This document shows, piece after piece, positions 44,340-54,862 of a stretch of DNA of 64,000 bases. This DNA is from GCA-003244245 sp963822695. Its GTDB lineage: Bacteria; Actinomycetota; Actinomycetes; Mycobacteriales; Pseudonocardiaceae. The number at the start of each line of letters is the position of its first letter. Within the stretch, counting starts at the first letter, position 1. Location: assembly GCA_963822695.1 (NCBI GenBank), contig CAWGJH010000033.1, positions 1 through 64,000 of the forward strand, read 5' to 3'. The position numbers were made by a program, and so were the translations under genes. The notes under the pieces were generated by a model. The model saw only the letters and a program-made list of their open reading frames with translations, was not told where the DNA came from and did not search any database.

Positions 44340-44669
44340 ATGGCGGAGTTGGCTGACGTGGGGTTCACGACGATCCCGGACGTACTGCGTGCGGCGGGGA
44401 AAGCCGCCGGTGAGGCGGTGGGAGCGCTGCGGGGCGCGGACTGTGGCAGCCCGGTCGCCGACCTGGCTGGGGCGTTACCAGGCGGGAAAGCGGCTGGAGC
44501 GGCGTCGTCGTTCGCCACAGTGTGGAAGTCCACGTTCACCACGTGGTGTGAGGACGCGGAGCGGCATGCAACCGCCCTGACCCAGGCAGCTGACACCTAC
44601 AGCGCCACCGAGCACACCAACGCCTCGAATTTCTACTGGAACGCGGGCAAGATCACGGGGCCGCGCTGA
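44340..44669 (+). CDS. WXG100-like secretion-associated small protein
   Basis: 109 residues, mainly helical, with two Ala-rich amphipathic helices (AGKAAGEAVGALRGADCGSP, FTTWCEDAERHATALTQAAD). The length, the WKSTFTTW turn and the following DUF1023 partner fit actinobacterial type VII secretion-type helical-hairpin proteins. A canonical WXG is not visible. Stop and the next start overlap (TGATG), so the two are coupled. Confidence 0.55.
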   Translation: MAELADVGFTTIPDVLRAAGKAAGEAVGALRGADCGSPVADLAGALPGGKAAGAASSFATVWKSTFTTWCEDAERHATALTQAADTYSATEHTNASNFYWNAGKITGPR

Positions 44670-46408
44670 TGGTGAGTCTGGCGGATGTGAAGCGCTGGAA
44701 CCCCGGTGTCCTTGAGGATGTCCTGCGCACGGTCCAGAGGCGCGAGCAAATTCTGATCTACTCGGGTGACGACTTCGGCAGAGTCATCCCGGCGGAGGGC
44801 TGGTCGGGACCGGCCGCCATGACGGCAGGATCGGCGCACCAGTCGCTGATGAGCCGGTTGGACACGATGGCGGCAGGGGTGAGCATCGTCGCCAAGACTA
44901 TCGGCCAAGCCTCGGACGCCATCCCGGCCGTGCAGCACGCCATCACCAACGCCGAGGAGTTGGCGTTTAAGTACGGTTTCCAGGTCGGTGACGACGGCCA
45001 GGTAATCGATCGGTTCCCCGATGGTCACGCGCCGCCGGACATGCATCCCGCGGACCGGGCTCGCGTGAGGTCCGAGGTGACGGACGCGATCACCCAGACG
45101 TTGCGGACGGCCGAAGACATCGACAACGACCTCGCCTCGGTCCTCCAGCGGGCTGCGCATGGCGAGTTCGGCATCGGCGGCGAGGCGACGGTTGCCGCAG
45201 CGGCGGCGGACGGGGCTCAGGACCCCGGGCTGACGTTGCCAGAGCCACCGGAGAACGGCACTCCGAGCCAGAACACCGGGTGGTGGGATTCCCTGTCGCC
45301 CGCTGGGCAGGCGATCCTCCTGCACGACCACCCGGACTGGCTGGGCAACCTCGACGGCCTGCCCGGCGCGGTCAGGTCGCAGGCGAACCTGGCTCGCCTA
45401 CCCCAAGAACGGGCCCGGTTGGAGGCGGAGCTCAACCGTCTTCACCAGCAAACAAACAGTGACATGAAGAACCCGCTCAACTATCTCCCGCCCGCTCAGA
45501 CCCTTCTAGACGACCTCAAGCGGCTCAACGAGGTCGGGGCCAAGCTCGCGTCGCTAGATGCGATCGAACAATCGATCGCCCAGGGCAACCGGCAGTTGCT
45601 GACACTGGACACCTCGGGCAGGCGAGTGAAGGCCGCGATCGCGGTGGGCAATGTGGACACCGCCGAGCATGTCGCGGTGTTCACGCCAGGCTTCACCACC
45701 ACGGTGAACGGGGACCTGCAGCGTTACGACAGGGCGATGTACCAGCTCAATACACGAGCCCAGGACCTCGCAAGCCGGTACGGCGATGGTGAGCAGGTCA
45801 CGACTGTGACTTGGATTGGTTACGAGGCCCCCCAGTGGGAGGAACTGAGCGACCCGAGCCACTCGGTCGCCCTCGACAACGCGGCCAAGACGGGTGCTGC
45901 GAACCTGGACGGGTTCCTCAATGGCATCGGAGCGTCCCACGACGTCGCCAACCGCCCGCTGCACTTGACCGCGCTGGGCCACTCCTACGGCAGTCTGACC
46001 ACCGGTATCGCGTTGCAGCACCAGACGCCCGTGCACGATGCCGTGGTGTTCGGCTCGCCGGGGATGGACATTAATGACGTGCACGACCTGAAGGTGCCAG
46101 ACGGACATGTGTATTCGGAGTTGTCACGTGGGGATTTCGTGCCAGACTTCGACATCGCCGACCACTTCGGGGTCTCCCCCTACTCACTGTCCGGCATCAA
46201 TCACCTCAGCACCGGTAACGCCACCAGTGTGGACGGTCAGTCGCTGGCAGCCGGAGAGGGTCACAGCGACTACCTGAACGACAAGTCCACCAGCCAATAC
46301 AACATGGCCGCGATCACTGCGGGCCGCTCTGATTTGGCCATCATGGACCGACCCACGCCGGGACCGCCTGAGACGGTGCCGGCCCCACCCTCGGCACCGC
46401 CGCGATGA
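44669..46408 (+). CDS. DUF1023-type alpha/beta hydrolase with helical N-terminus
   Basis: 579 residues. The first 180 residues are alpha-helical, resembling an ESX-type secreted hairpin domain, then a Pro-rich linker. The hydrolase core has ALGHSYGSLTTG (GxSxG, catalytic Ser), VVFGSPGMD, and a C-terminal HSDYL with the likely catalytic His; HVAVFTPGFTTTVNGD provides the oxyanion side. PF06259/DUF1023 hydrolases of actinobacteria follow this layout. It overlaps the next gene by 4 nt (ATGA). No signal peptide is seen, consistent with secretion by a type VII pathway. Confidence 0.82.
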   Translation: MVSLADVKRWNPGVLEDVLRTVQRREQILIYSGDDFGRVIPAEGWSGPAAMTAGSAHQSLMSRLDTMAAGVSIVAKTIGQASDAIPAVQHAITNAEELAFKYGFQVGDDGQVIDRFPDGHAPPDMHPADRARVRSEVTDAITQTLRTAEDIDNDLASVLQRAAHGEFGIGGEATVAAAAADGAQDPGLTLPEPPENGTPSQNTGWWDSLSPAGQAILLHDHPDWLGNLDGLPGAVRSQANLARLPQERARLEAELNRLHQQTNSDMKNPLNYLPPAQTLLDDLKRLNEVGAKLASLDAIEQSIAQGNRQLLTLDTSGRRVKAAIAVGNVDTAEHVAVFTPGFTTTVNGDLQRYDRAMYQLNTRAQDLASRYGDGEQVTTVTWIGYEAPQWEELSDPSHSVALDNAAKTGAANLDGFLNGIGASHDVANRPLHLTALGHSYGSLTTGIALQHQTPVHDAVVFGSPGMDINDVHDLKVPDGHVYSELSRGDFVPDFDIADHFGVSPYSLSGINHLSTGNATSVDGQSLAAGEGHSDYLNDKSTSQYNMAAITAGRSDLAIMDRPTPGPPETVPAPPSAPPR

Positions 46409-47022
46409 TGGACGCACCTCACCCGCCGATGCGGCGCATCCTGTGCTCGATCGCCGCCGCGTGCTTGGCGCTGAACATCGCTGCCTGCGACGCCAACACA
46501 CCCCTGGAGCCCACCGTGGACCGAGCGACCCAGCAGTTCAACGAACTGAAGCAACGACCCGACATCGACCAGGCGGTCGCGCGCTACCAGGAGATGTACA
46601 TCAGTGCCCGGCAGCAGCTCACGGCCGCGTTCCCGTTCCTCCGATGGCAGCAGACCCAAGCGCCGGGCGGTGCGGCGTGCGGCGCCGAGTTCGCTGCCCT
46701 GGACACCGGAGCGCGGCAGGACGCCGTGATCCGAGGGCTGGGCAACTGGATGGCGCCCGGCAACCTGCCCGACGCCCAGTGGGACCGCGCTGTGTCGATC
46801 GTGGACACCGTGGTGCGCAGCTATGGGTTCAACTCCGGGCCGATCCGCGTCGTCAACCGCCCCTCCGACCACGAGGTCGACTTCTACGATTCATACCAGG
46901 CCGAACTCGTCTTCGGCACCGCCGTCAACACAACCATGACCTTCATCACCGGCTGCCATCTCACCGCCAAGGCCAAAAAGCGCGGGTACCCGCTACCGCT
47001 AGCGTCCTGGGTTGATGAGTAA
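46405..47022 (+). CDS. LppA-like lipoprotein
   Basis: 205 residues. The N-terminal signal peptide MRRILCSIAAACLALNIAAC ends with a lipobox IAAC, Cys at about residue 28. The mature part has ELKQRPDIDQAVARYQEMY and ends CHLTAKAKKRGYPLPLASW. LppA-type lipoproteins occur in actinobacteria next to secretion-type hydrolases. The operon of three coupled genes (WXG-like, hydrolase, lipoprotein) suggests they act at the envelope together. It overlaps glpK by 8 nt. Confidence 0.8.
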   Translation: MMDAPHPPMRRILCSIAAACLALNIAACDANTPLEPTVDRATQQFNELKQRPDIDQAVARYQEMYISARQQLTAAFPFLRWQQTQAPGGAACGAEFAALDTGARQDAVIRGLGNWMAPGNLPDAQWDRAVSIVDTVVRSYGFNSGPIRVVNRPSDHEVDFYDSYQAELVFGTAVNTTMTFITGCHLTAKAKKRGYPLPLASWVDE

Positions 47023-48520
47023 GTACGTCGTAGCGATCGACCAGGGCACCACGTCCACCCGCTGCATGGTCTTCGACCATGACGGTCGGGTGGTCAGCGC
47101 GCAGGCGCGTGAGCACCAGCAGTACTTCCCCGCCGCCGGCTGGGTGGAGCACGACCCGCTGGAGGTGTGGGCGAACACTCGGGAGGTCGCGGCCGGGGCG
47201 CTGGCCAAGGCCGACCTGACGGCCGGTGACATCGCCGCGGTGGGCATCGCCAACCAGCGGGAGACCGCTGTGGTGTGGGATCGGCTCAGCGGCAAGCCGG
47301 TGCACAACGCGATCGTGTGGCAGGACACCCGCACCGCCCGATTGTGCGCCGAGTTCGGCGGGTCCACCGGCGCCAGCCGGTACCAGCACCGCACCGGATT
47401 GCCGCTGGCCACCTACTTCTCGGGTCCCAAGATCCGCTGGATGCTGGACCAGGTGGATGGCGCCCGGCAGCGGGCGCACCACGGCGAGTTGTGCTTCGGA
47501 ACCATCGACACCTGGTTGCTGTGGAACATGACCGGCGGCCCCGCTGGTGGGCTGCACGTCACCGACCCCACCAACGCCTCCCGGACCCTGCTGATGGACC
47601 TGGACACGCTGGGCTGGGACGAGGCTATCGCCGAGGAGATGGGCATCCCAGTGTCGATGCTGCCACGGATCCGCTCGTCATCGGAGGTGTACGGCACGGT
47701 CCGGGAGCCCGCAGTGCTGGCCGGGGTGCCCATCGCCGGCATCCTCGGTGACCAGCAGGCGGCCACGTTCGGACAGGCCTGCCTGTCCATCGGGGAGGCC
47801 AAGAACACCTACGGCACCGGTAACTTCATGCTGCTCAACACCGGCACCGAGAAGGTGCGCAGCCGCAATGGGCTGCTCACCACGGTGTGCTACAAGATCG
47901 GACCGCAGGACCCGGTGTACGCGTTGGAAGGCTCGATCGCGGTCACCGGGTCGCTGGTGCAGTGGTTGCGGGACAACCTGGGCATGATCTCCTCGGCGGC
48001 GGAGATCGAGCACCTGGCGGCTACCGTCGAGGACAACGGTGGAGCCTACTTCGTGCCGGCCTTCTCCGGGCTGTTCGCCCCGCATTGGCGCTCCGACGCT
48101 CGGGGCGCCATCGTCGGCCTGACCCGTTACGTCAACCGGGGGCACTTGGCCAGGGCGGTGCTGGAAGCCGCCGCGTTCCAATCCCGGGAGGTGCTCGACG
48201 CGATGAATGCCGACTCCGGGGCCGCGTTGACCTCACTCAAGGTCGATGGCGGGATGGTGGGCAACGAGCTACTCATGCAGTTCCAGGCCGACATCCTGGG
48301 CGTCCCGGTGATCCGCCCTGCGATCAGCGAGACCAGTGCGTTGGGCGCCGCCTACACAGCTGGCCTGGCGGTCGGGTACTGGTCCGGAACGGAGGAGATC
48401 CGGGCCAACTGGGCGGCGGACCGGCGCTGGGAGCCGACTATGGACCCGCAGCGACGCGAGGACCTCTACGCCCAGTGGCAAAAGGCGGTCTCCCGGACCC
48501 TCAACTGGGTCGACGGCTGA
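47015..48520 (+). CDS. glpK: glycerol kinase
   Basis: 501 residues, FGGY family. The N-terminus YVVAIDQGTTSTRCMVFD, the phosphate motif GILGDQQAATFGQACL, and the C-terminal VDGGMVGNELLMQFQADIL and SALGAAYTAGLAVGYW are complete. Phosphorylates glycerol to sn-glycerol-3-phosphate for GlpD. A TTG at 47012 is an alternative start. Its gene is coupled to the lipoprotein gene upstream. The degraded copy at 41501 suggests an earlier duplication. Confidence 0.95.
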   Translation: MSKYVVAIDQGTTSTRCMVFDHDGRVVSAQAREHQQYFPAAGWVEHDPLEVWANTREVAAGALAKADLTAGDIAAVGIANQRETAVVWDRLSGKPVHNAIVWQDTRTARLCAEFGGSTGASRYQHRTGLPLATYFSGPKIRWMLDQVDGARQRAHHGELCFGTIDTWLLWNMTGGPAGGLHVTDPTNASRTLLMDLDTLGWDEAIAEEMGIPVSMLPRIRSSSEVYGTVREPAVLAGVPIAGILGDQQAATFGQACLSIGEAKNTYGTGNFMLLNTGTEKVRSRNGLLTTVCYKIGPQDPVYALEGSIAVTGSLVQWLRDNLGMISSAAEIEHLAATVEDNGGAYFVPAFSGLFAPHWRSDARGAIVGLTRYVNRGHLARAVLEAAAFQSREVLDAMNADSGAALTSLKVDGGMVGNELLMQFQADILGVPVIRPAISETSALGAAYTAGLAVGYWSGTEEIRANWAADRRWEPTMDPQRREDLYAQWQKAVSRTLNWVDG

Positions 48521-48755
48521 CCGTACGGCGCCGGGTCAGCACCAGCGCCACGCCAGACCCGGTCATGGCGAGCGCGCCGCCTACGGTGAGCGATACCGCC
48601 AGCACGCTCACCTCAGCCTGCGGCTCTGCTTGACTTTGACTGCCCGCACTGGTTGTGCTGACCGGCGCGTCGGCCATCGCCACTGGGACCATCGCCGCTG
48701 GGACGGGACCCAGCATGGCCGCACCGGCGATCAGCCCACAGGCAACGATCCACAC
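48501..48755 (-). CDS. small secreted/membrane protein with C-terminal anchor
   Basis: 84 residues from a GTG with AAGGAGG 5 nt upstream. The hydrophobic signal VWIVACGLIAGAAMLGPVP leads to VPVAMADAP, a signal-peptidase-like site. A Ser/Gln-rich middle (STTSAGSQSQAEPQAE) is followed by a second hydrophobic helix (VSLTVGGALAMTGSGVALVL) and an RRR tail, as in cell-wall-facing anchored peptides. The family is not recognised. Its 3' end overlaps glpK by 20 nt on the opposite strand. The upstream frame could extend by 44 residues, but lacks a site. Confidence 0.5.
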   Translation of the reverse strand: MWIVACGLIAGAAMLGPVPAAMVPVAMADAPVSTTSAGSQSQAEPQAEVSVLAVSLTVGGALAMTGSGVALVLTRRRTVSRRPS

Positions 48756-48914
48756 CGCAACCTCCTTATGCCAGCCCTCATACCCGGTAAGACGCATGGG
48801 CACGGCGCGGGTTGCCTCAAGCCCACCCTGCTCAGCGCACACCCTGAGCAGGCGGAGGCGATGACGGCGGCGGGAACGCTGGGACACGATCGCGTGACAG
48901 CTACGCTATCGCGC

Positions 48915-49367
48915 GTGCCGCTCTACGCCGCCTATGGGTCCAACATGGATCCCACACAGATGATGCAGCGCGCGCCGCACTCGCCGATGGCGATGACCGG
49001 GTGGCTGATCGGCTGGCGGCTGACGTTCGGTGGCGAGGACCTCAACTGGGAGGGGGCGCTGGCCACCGTCGTCGAAGACCCCGGATCCCAGGTGTTCGTC
49101 GTGATCTACGACGTGACTCCGGAGGATGAAAAACTGCTCGACCGCTGGGAAGGCGAGGATTTCGGGCTGCACAAGAAGCTGCGGCTGCGGGTGCACACCC
49201 TGGACGGCTCGACGCTCGCCTGGCTCTACGTGCTGGACGCCTACGAAGGCGGGCTGCCCTCGGCGCGCTACCTCGGCGTCATCGCTGACGCCGCCGAGGC
49301 GGCCGGCGCCCCAGAAGACTATGTCGCCGAACTGCGCAGCCGCCCCTGCGCCGCCATCGGCCCCTGA
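48915..49367 (+). CDS. gamma-glutamylcyclotransferase-like (AIG2/GGCT) protein
   Basis: 150 residues. LYAAYGSNMDPTQM is the phosphate-loop-like YGSN signature of the GGCT fold. GWRLTFGGEDLNWEGALATV and VVIYDVTPEDEKLLDRWEGEDF form the core, with the conserved catalytic Glu. The GTG at 48915 was chosen because homology begins at PLYAAYGSN. Such enzymes release 5-oxoproline from gamma-glutamyl amines. A strong hairpin follows the stop. Confidence 0.85.
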   Translation: MPLYAAYGSNMDPTQMMQRAPHSPMAMTGWLIGWRLTFGGEDLNWEGALATVVEDPGSQVFVVIYDVTPEDEKLLDRWEGEDFGLHKKLRLRVHTLDGSTLAWLYVLDAYEGGLPSARYLGVIADAAEAAGAPEDYVAELRSRPCAAIGP

Positions 49368-49415
49368 TCCTCCCGACGTTGTTGGGGCTATCCGCGAAAT
49401 AACTGCGCGAAATAA

Positions 49416-49450
49416 CTGGAGGGGCGGCCGCATCGCGGTCGCCCCTCCAG
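49416..49450 (+). terminator. 16-bp-stem hairpin downstream of the cyclotransferase gene
   Basis: CTGGAGGGGCGGCCGC (49416-49431), loop ATC, then GCGGTCGCCCCTCCAG (49435-49450); one G-T pair in a 16-bp stem. It lies 49 nt after the stop. Two tandem copies of GCGAAATAACTG precede it. Confidence 0.7.
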
Positions 49451-49556
49451 TGCCGACGGCATCGCGCCCCGATCACGTGATCGCGCGGCGGCACTGCACG
49501 ACCGGAGGGGAAGTCGGCTGCCCCAGTACCGCCCTGAGCTTTGCCGCCGGTATACC

Positions 49557-49582
49557 GGTGCCGTTCCCTAGCCAACGGCACC
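49557..49582 (-). terminator. hairpin downstream of the glycine-rich gene
   Basis: GGTGCCGTT (49557-49565) and AACGGCACC (49574-49582) form a perfect 9-bp stem with an 8-nt loop, 38 nt downstream of the glycine-rich gene's stop on the minus strand. Likely its terminator. Confidence 0.55.
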
Positions 49583-49619
49583 GCAGGTGATCACCGGCTC
49601 ATATCCAGCAGCCATTCGC

Positions 49620-49898
49620 TCAGCCGCGGCCACCATTAGCGGAGCCGCCCGCACCGCCAACGCCGTCAGCGGCGCTGTTGGTCTGGTCGCCCAGCACGTC
49701 GATGTTCAGGACGTTGAGGCCGATGCCCCCGGTGCCCTTGCCGCCCGCGCCGCCGACGCCACCGTCGCCGCCGCCGCCCGCGTAGCTGTGGCCGCCGCAG
49801 CCGCAACCACCGGCCGAGAACATGGACATGACGGTACGGGCGGGAAGCAGTTCCACATGCTGCCCGTCGATCTTCGCAAAGCTTACTGCGTCAGACAT
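49620..49898 (-). CDS. small glycine-rich protein with conserved leader-like N-terminus
   Basis: 92 residues from the ATG at 49898, with a strong GAGGAGG site 6 nt upstream. The N-terminal 30 residues are a leader-like segment (MSDAVSFAKIDGQHVELLPA). They are followed by RTVMSMFSAGGCGCGGHSYA and then a region of about 50 residues rich in GG, GA and GD doublets (GGGGDGGVGGAGGKGTGG). Two cysteines sit in GGCGCGG, and the middle segment LNVLNIDVLGDQTN is hydrophobic. There is no signal peptide or membrane helix. I recall similar actinobacterial short proteins sharing ELLPART and a Gly-rich tail, but know no function. A peptide precursor or a surface/structural protein are both possible. Confidence 0.65.
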   Translation of the reverse strand: MSDAVSFAKIDGQHVELLPARTVMSMFSAGGCGCGGHSYAGGGGDGGVGGAGGKGTGGIGLNVLNIDVLGDQTNSAADGVGGAGGSANGGRG

Positions 49899-50534
49899 GC
49901 TGATCCTCCTCGGAATGGCCCACAGCGGGCCTGGACAGAACGCCTCCATCGACTGCGTCGCCGATTCGGCTAAGCAATACAATGGCGAGAAGAAGGTCGT
50001 CTGACAACATCAATTCACCACCTAACTTCAGCTCCCGCCACCTAGCCGTGAAGCCGATTTCTCGACTACCCAGTCAGCGGTGAGCCGTTATCGAGGTTCC
50101 AGCAACTTCGGTACCTACCACACGATGTTGCCCAGCTACCATCCGATCAGCACTCTTGCTGGTGAGAGCCATGCTGAGGGTAAGCATAGGTAGTGCGAAC
50201 GCCCACGGCGGCGCGGCGACTACAGCGTTGGGGCGAACCCCTTGCAGCCGGCATGAGGCATGCCTATACGCCGTTTATGAACAAACCCGTAGGCTTACCA
50301 CGTGGAATCACTGGCGATGACTACCTAGCGTCCGTGGAATCTGGCTACCTAGCGGTGATCACCGATAACGCAGCGCTGACCCTGTGCCGGCTGCCCTCCC
50401 CGCGAACAGGGCGCCGCGCGACCACCTAGCCGTCATGCACTGAACGCACTCAGTAGTTGCCGAGCGATGAGTCACTCCCGCTGGGCACCGATCAGCCGCT
50501 CCCGCTGCGCGTCGTCGGTAGCCCCCGCCCCGGG
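49899..50534. other. 636-nt region with no supported gene
   Basis: The only open frame with some protein character is 50193-50429 (MNKPVGLPRGITGDDYLASV), which lacks a ribosome binding site and a recognised motif. The first 200 nt upstream of the glycine-rich gene probably hold its promoter. Confidence 0.4.
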
Positions 50535-52154
<1,620 letters not shown>

Positions 52155-52246
52155 CGCCCGTTTCTCCTTCACCGCATCGGACTCTGTATGGCATATCCCG
52201 GCGGGGAGCACAACGACAGGGAGCACGACACAGGCATCATGGGGCC

Positions 52247-53920
52247 GTGACCAACGCCTCACCCCGCCTGGTGGCGGGTCGCTACCGGCTCGGCGCGGTG
52301 CTGGGCCGAGGCACCATGGGCACAGTGTGGTCAGCACACGACGAGGTGCTCGGCCGGTCAGTCGCGATCAAGGAGGTGCTGCTGCCGCCGGGCATCCCGG
52401 AGGCCGAGGCGGACGCGCTGCGGGAGCGCTCGTTGCGGGAGGCCAGGGCCATCGCAGCGCTGTCACACCCCAACGTGGTGACCCTCTACGACGTGGCCCG
52501 GGAGGGCGCCGCGCCGTTCGTGGTCATGGAGCTGGTGGCCTCCTGCAGCCTGGCGGAGCTGGTGCGAGACGGTGCCCTGCCGACGCAACGGGTGATCGCT
52601 ATCGGGGCCGCGGTGGCGGCAGCGCTGCAGGCCGCGCATGCCGCAGGCATCACGCACCGGGACGTCAAGCCCGGCAACGTGCTGATGGCCCACGACGGCC
52701 GGATCAAGCTCACCGACTTCGGGATCGCCCGCAATCCGGCCGATCAGACGTTGACCGCGACCGGTCTGATGCTGGGCTCCCCCGCTTACATCGCTCCCGA
52801 GATCGCCTCCGGTGGTCCAGTCAACCCGGCGTCAGACCTGTGGGGACTCGGCGCGACGCTGTTCGCCGCGGTCGAGGGCAGGCCCCCCTACGACGCGGGC
52901 ACCGCGATGGCGACGGTCGCCTCGGTGGTGCAGGGCGAGGTGCCCAGGCCGTCATGTTCTGGGCCGCTCGCCGAGGTGATCCGCGGGTTGATGGTCAAGG
53001 ACCCCGCGCGCCGGATGCCGCTGTCACGGGTACGCCAGCTGCTGGGTGCGCCACCCGAGCCGGCTGATCCCGAGCCCATGGTGCGCCCCATCCCGATCAC
53101 CGTTCCCGCCGCCACGACTCACAGCACACCAGAAACGCTCGAAACGCCGCGCCGGCGGACCGGGCAGCTCGCGGCCAACCCGGGCCCGCTGCCCTTCGCC
53201 GTACCCTCCGGCGCCGCGCGACCGGCCACGGCGCGCAGGTTCGCGAACACCGAGGCCAAAGGCACCGGCGCTGGACGCCGGGCAGCCCTGTGGACGCTGG
53301 CCGTGCTGCTGTTCCTCGGCGCCGCGGCCGCCGGGTTCGGGATTGCCCGGGTCGCCAGTGGCCGAGCGGTCCTGCCTTACCTGGGAACCCTGCCCTACCT
53401 GGGAACCCGGGCCGTCGCGGGAACGAGCCCCGATGACGTGGTGCTGGCACCCCGGGCGCTTCAGGTCACCGAGCCGGACGGCACCCGACCGGTCCGGTTC
53501 ACGGTCACCGTGCCGCCAGGCTGGCCGGAGTTCCGTGAGCAGCGGACACTCGGGAACAACTCCGGCATCGTGACGCGCTTCGTCTCCCCGGACGGCTCGG
53601 AGGTCATCGCCGTGGAGCGGGTCACCGGCGTGCCGCCCGGCGGCAGCGTCGACCAATACCTGACCACCTACCTGGGCATGCTGGCACAGGGGGTGCCCGA
53701 GCTCGTCGAAACCCAGCGACAGCGGCTCTCCGGCCGCGCGCTGGACGCCACCTTCCGGACCCGCGAGGGCGGCGAGGTGCGCCGCACCACCTACCTGCGG
53801 CTGGTTCCGACCAGGGCGGCCCTATGGGCGGTGTCTGTCACCGTGCCAACCAAGCGAGAGGGCGCCGGGCGCATGAGGCTGTTCGAACCCGTGGTAGCGG
53901 GGTTCGCGCCCGACCTGTAG
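52247..53920 (+). CDS. Ser/Thr protein kinase, membrane-anchored (Hanks type)
   Basis: 557 residues from a GTG. The kinase domain is complete: YRLGAVLGRGTMGTVWSAHD (Gly loop), VAIKEVL (Lys), THRDVKPGNVLM (HRD), LTDFGIARNP (DFG), and GSPAYIAPEIAS (APE). A Pro/Thr-rich linker precedes one transmembrane helix (AALWTLAVLLFLGAAAAGF). The extracellular part of about 200 residues has no PASTA repeats. LPYLGTLPYLGT is a small tandem duplication after the membrane helix. Starts 92 nt from the divergent mutase. Confidence 0.93.
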   Translation: MTNASPRLVAGRYRLGAVLGRGTMGTVWSAHDEVLGRSVAIKEVLLPPGIPEAEADALRERSLREARAIAALSHPNVVTLYDVAREGAAPFVVMELVASCSLAELVRDGALPTQRVIAIGAAVAAALQAAHAAGITHRDVKPGNVLMAHDGRIKLTDFGIARNPADQTLTATGLMLGSPAYIAPEIASGGPVNPASDLWGLGATLFAAVEGRPPYDAGTAMATVASVVQGEVPRPSCSGPLAEVIRGLMVKDPARRMPLSRVRQLLGAPPEPADPEPMVRPIPITVPAATTHSTPETLETPRRRTGQLAANPGPLPFAVPSGAARPATARRFANTEAKGTGAGRRAALWTLAVLLFLGAAAAGFGIARVASGRAVLPYLGTLPYLGTRAVAGTSPDDVVLAPRALQVTEPDGTRPVRFTVTVPPGWPEFREQRTLGNNSGIVTRFVSPDGSEVIAVERVTGVPPGGSVDQYLTTYLGMLAQGVPELVETQRQRLSGRALDATFRTREGGEVRRTTYLRLVPTRAALWAVSVTVPTKREGAGRMRLFEPVVAGFAPDL

Positions 53921-53988
53921 CGCATAGGCAGTCTGTGGAGCACAGGCAACCTGGGCCCCTAGGCTGCCGGGCACCTAGGCTGCCGGTC

Positions 53989-54795
53989 GTGACTGGCCCG
54001 GAACAGATCGCCCGAGACGCCGCTTCGGTACTCGCCCAGCGCACCGGGGCGCCCGCGCATGACATCGCCGTGGTGCTGGGCAGCGGCTGGCACCCGGCGG
54101 CCGACGCGCTGGGCGCTCCCACCGTCGAGATCCCGGTCACCGCGCTGCCCGGGTTCACCGCACCGCAGGTCAGCGGGCACGCCGGGACAGTCCGGTCGGT
54201 GCGACTCAGTGGGCCCCTAGGTGAGCGCCGCGTCCTGGTGCTGCTCGGTCGCACCCACGGCTACGAGGGTCACGGCGTGGCCCAGGTGGTGCACGGGGTA
54301 CGCACCGCCTGCGCGGCAGGGGTACGGGTGGTGGTGCTCACCAACGCCGCTGGCGGTATCGCCGAGGGGCTCGAGGTCGGCCAGCCGGTGCTGATCTCCG
54401 ACCACCTCAACCTCACCGCGACCTCACCGCTGGTCGGGCCACAGTTCGTCGACCTCACCGAGACCTACTCCCCCCGGTTGCGAGCGCTGGCCCGAGAGAT
54501 CGACCCGAGCCTGCTCGAGGGCGTCTACGCCGGGGTGCCCGGTCCCCACTTCGAGACGCCGGCGGAGATCCGCATGTTGCGCACGCTGGGTGCCGACCTG
54601 GTCGGGATGTCCACCGTGCTGGAAACCATCGCCGCGCGCGTCGAGGGCGCCGAGGTGCTCGGGATCTCGCTAGTCACCAACCTCGCCGCGGGTATCGCGG
54701 CGGCACCGTTGAACCACCAGGAGATACTCGCCAGCGCCGCCAACACCGCGGCGCGGATGGGCGGGCTACTGCGGGAGCTGGTCAGCCGGGCGTGA
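53989..54795 (+). CDS. deoD: purine nucleoside phosphorylase
   Basis: 268 residues. Trimeric-type PNP: VVLGSGWHPAADAL, GRTHGYEGHGVAQVV, NAAGGI, LISDHLNLTATSPLVGP, and GVPGPHFETPAEIRMLRTLG are all present. Cleaves inosine and guanosine, releasing ribose-1-phosphate in purine salvage. GTG at 53989 preceded by tandem copies of AGGCTGCCGG. Homologues in mycobacteria sit in the same gene neighbourhood (Rv3307). Confidence 0.92.
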   Translation: MTGPEQIARDAASVLAQRTGAPAHDIAVVLGSGWHPAADALGAPTVEIPVTALPGFTAPQVSGHAGTVRSVRLSGPLGERRVLVLLGRTHGYEGHGVAQVVHGVRTACAAGVRVVVLTNAAGGIAEGLEVGQPVLISDHLNLTATSPLVGPQFVDLTETYSPRLRALAREIDPSLLEGVYAGVPGPHFETPAEIRMLRTLGADLVGMSTVLETIAARVEGAEVLGISLVTNLAAGIAAAPLNHQEILASAANTAARMGGLLRELVSRA

Positions 54796-54824
54796 CGGGC
54801 GGCATCGATCCCCTCAATGGTTCA

Positions 54825-54846
54825 AACGCTGTTATAGAACGCTGTT
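54825..54846. promoter_or_regulatory. direct repeat AACGCTGTT before the TetR gene
   Basis: AACGCTGTT occurs at 54825-54833 and again at 54838-54846, in a 23-nt AT-rich spot 17 nt before the TetR GTG. A plausible autoregulatory operator. Confidence 0.4.
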
Positions 54847-54862
54847 GCGATATGATTATCTC

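Noticed and set aside
53371..53410. Tandem repeat encoding LPYLGTLPYLGT in the kinase
   Set aside because: A short in-frame duplication after the membrane helix; ordinary slippage rather than a functional element.
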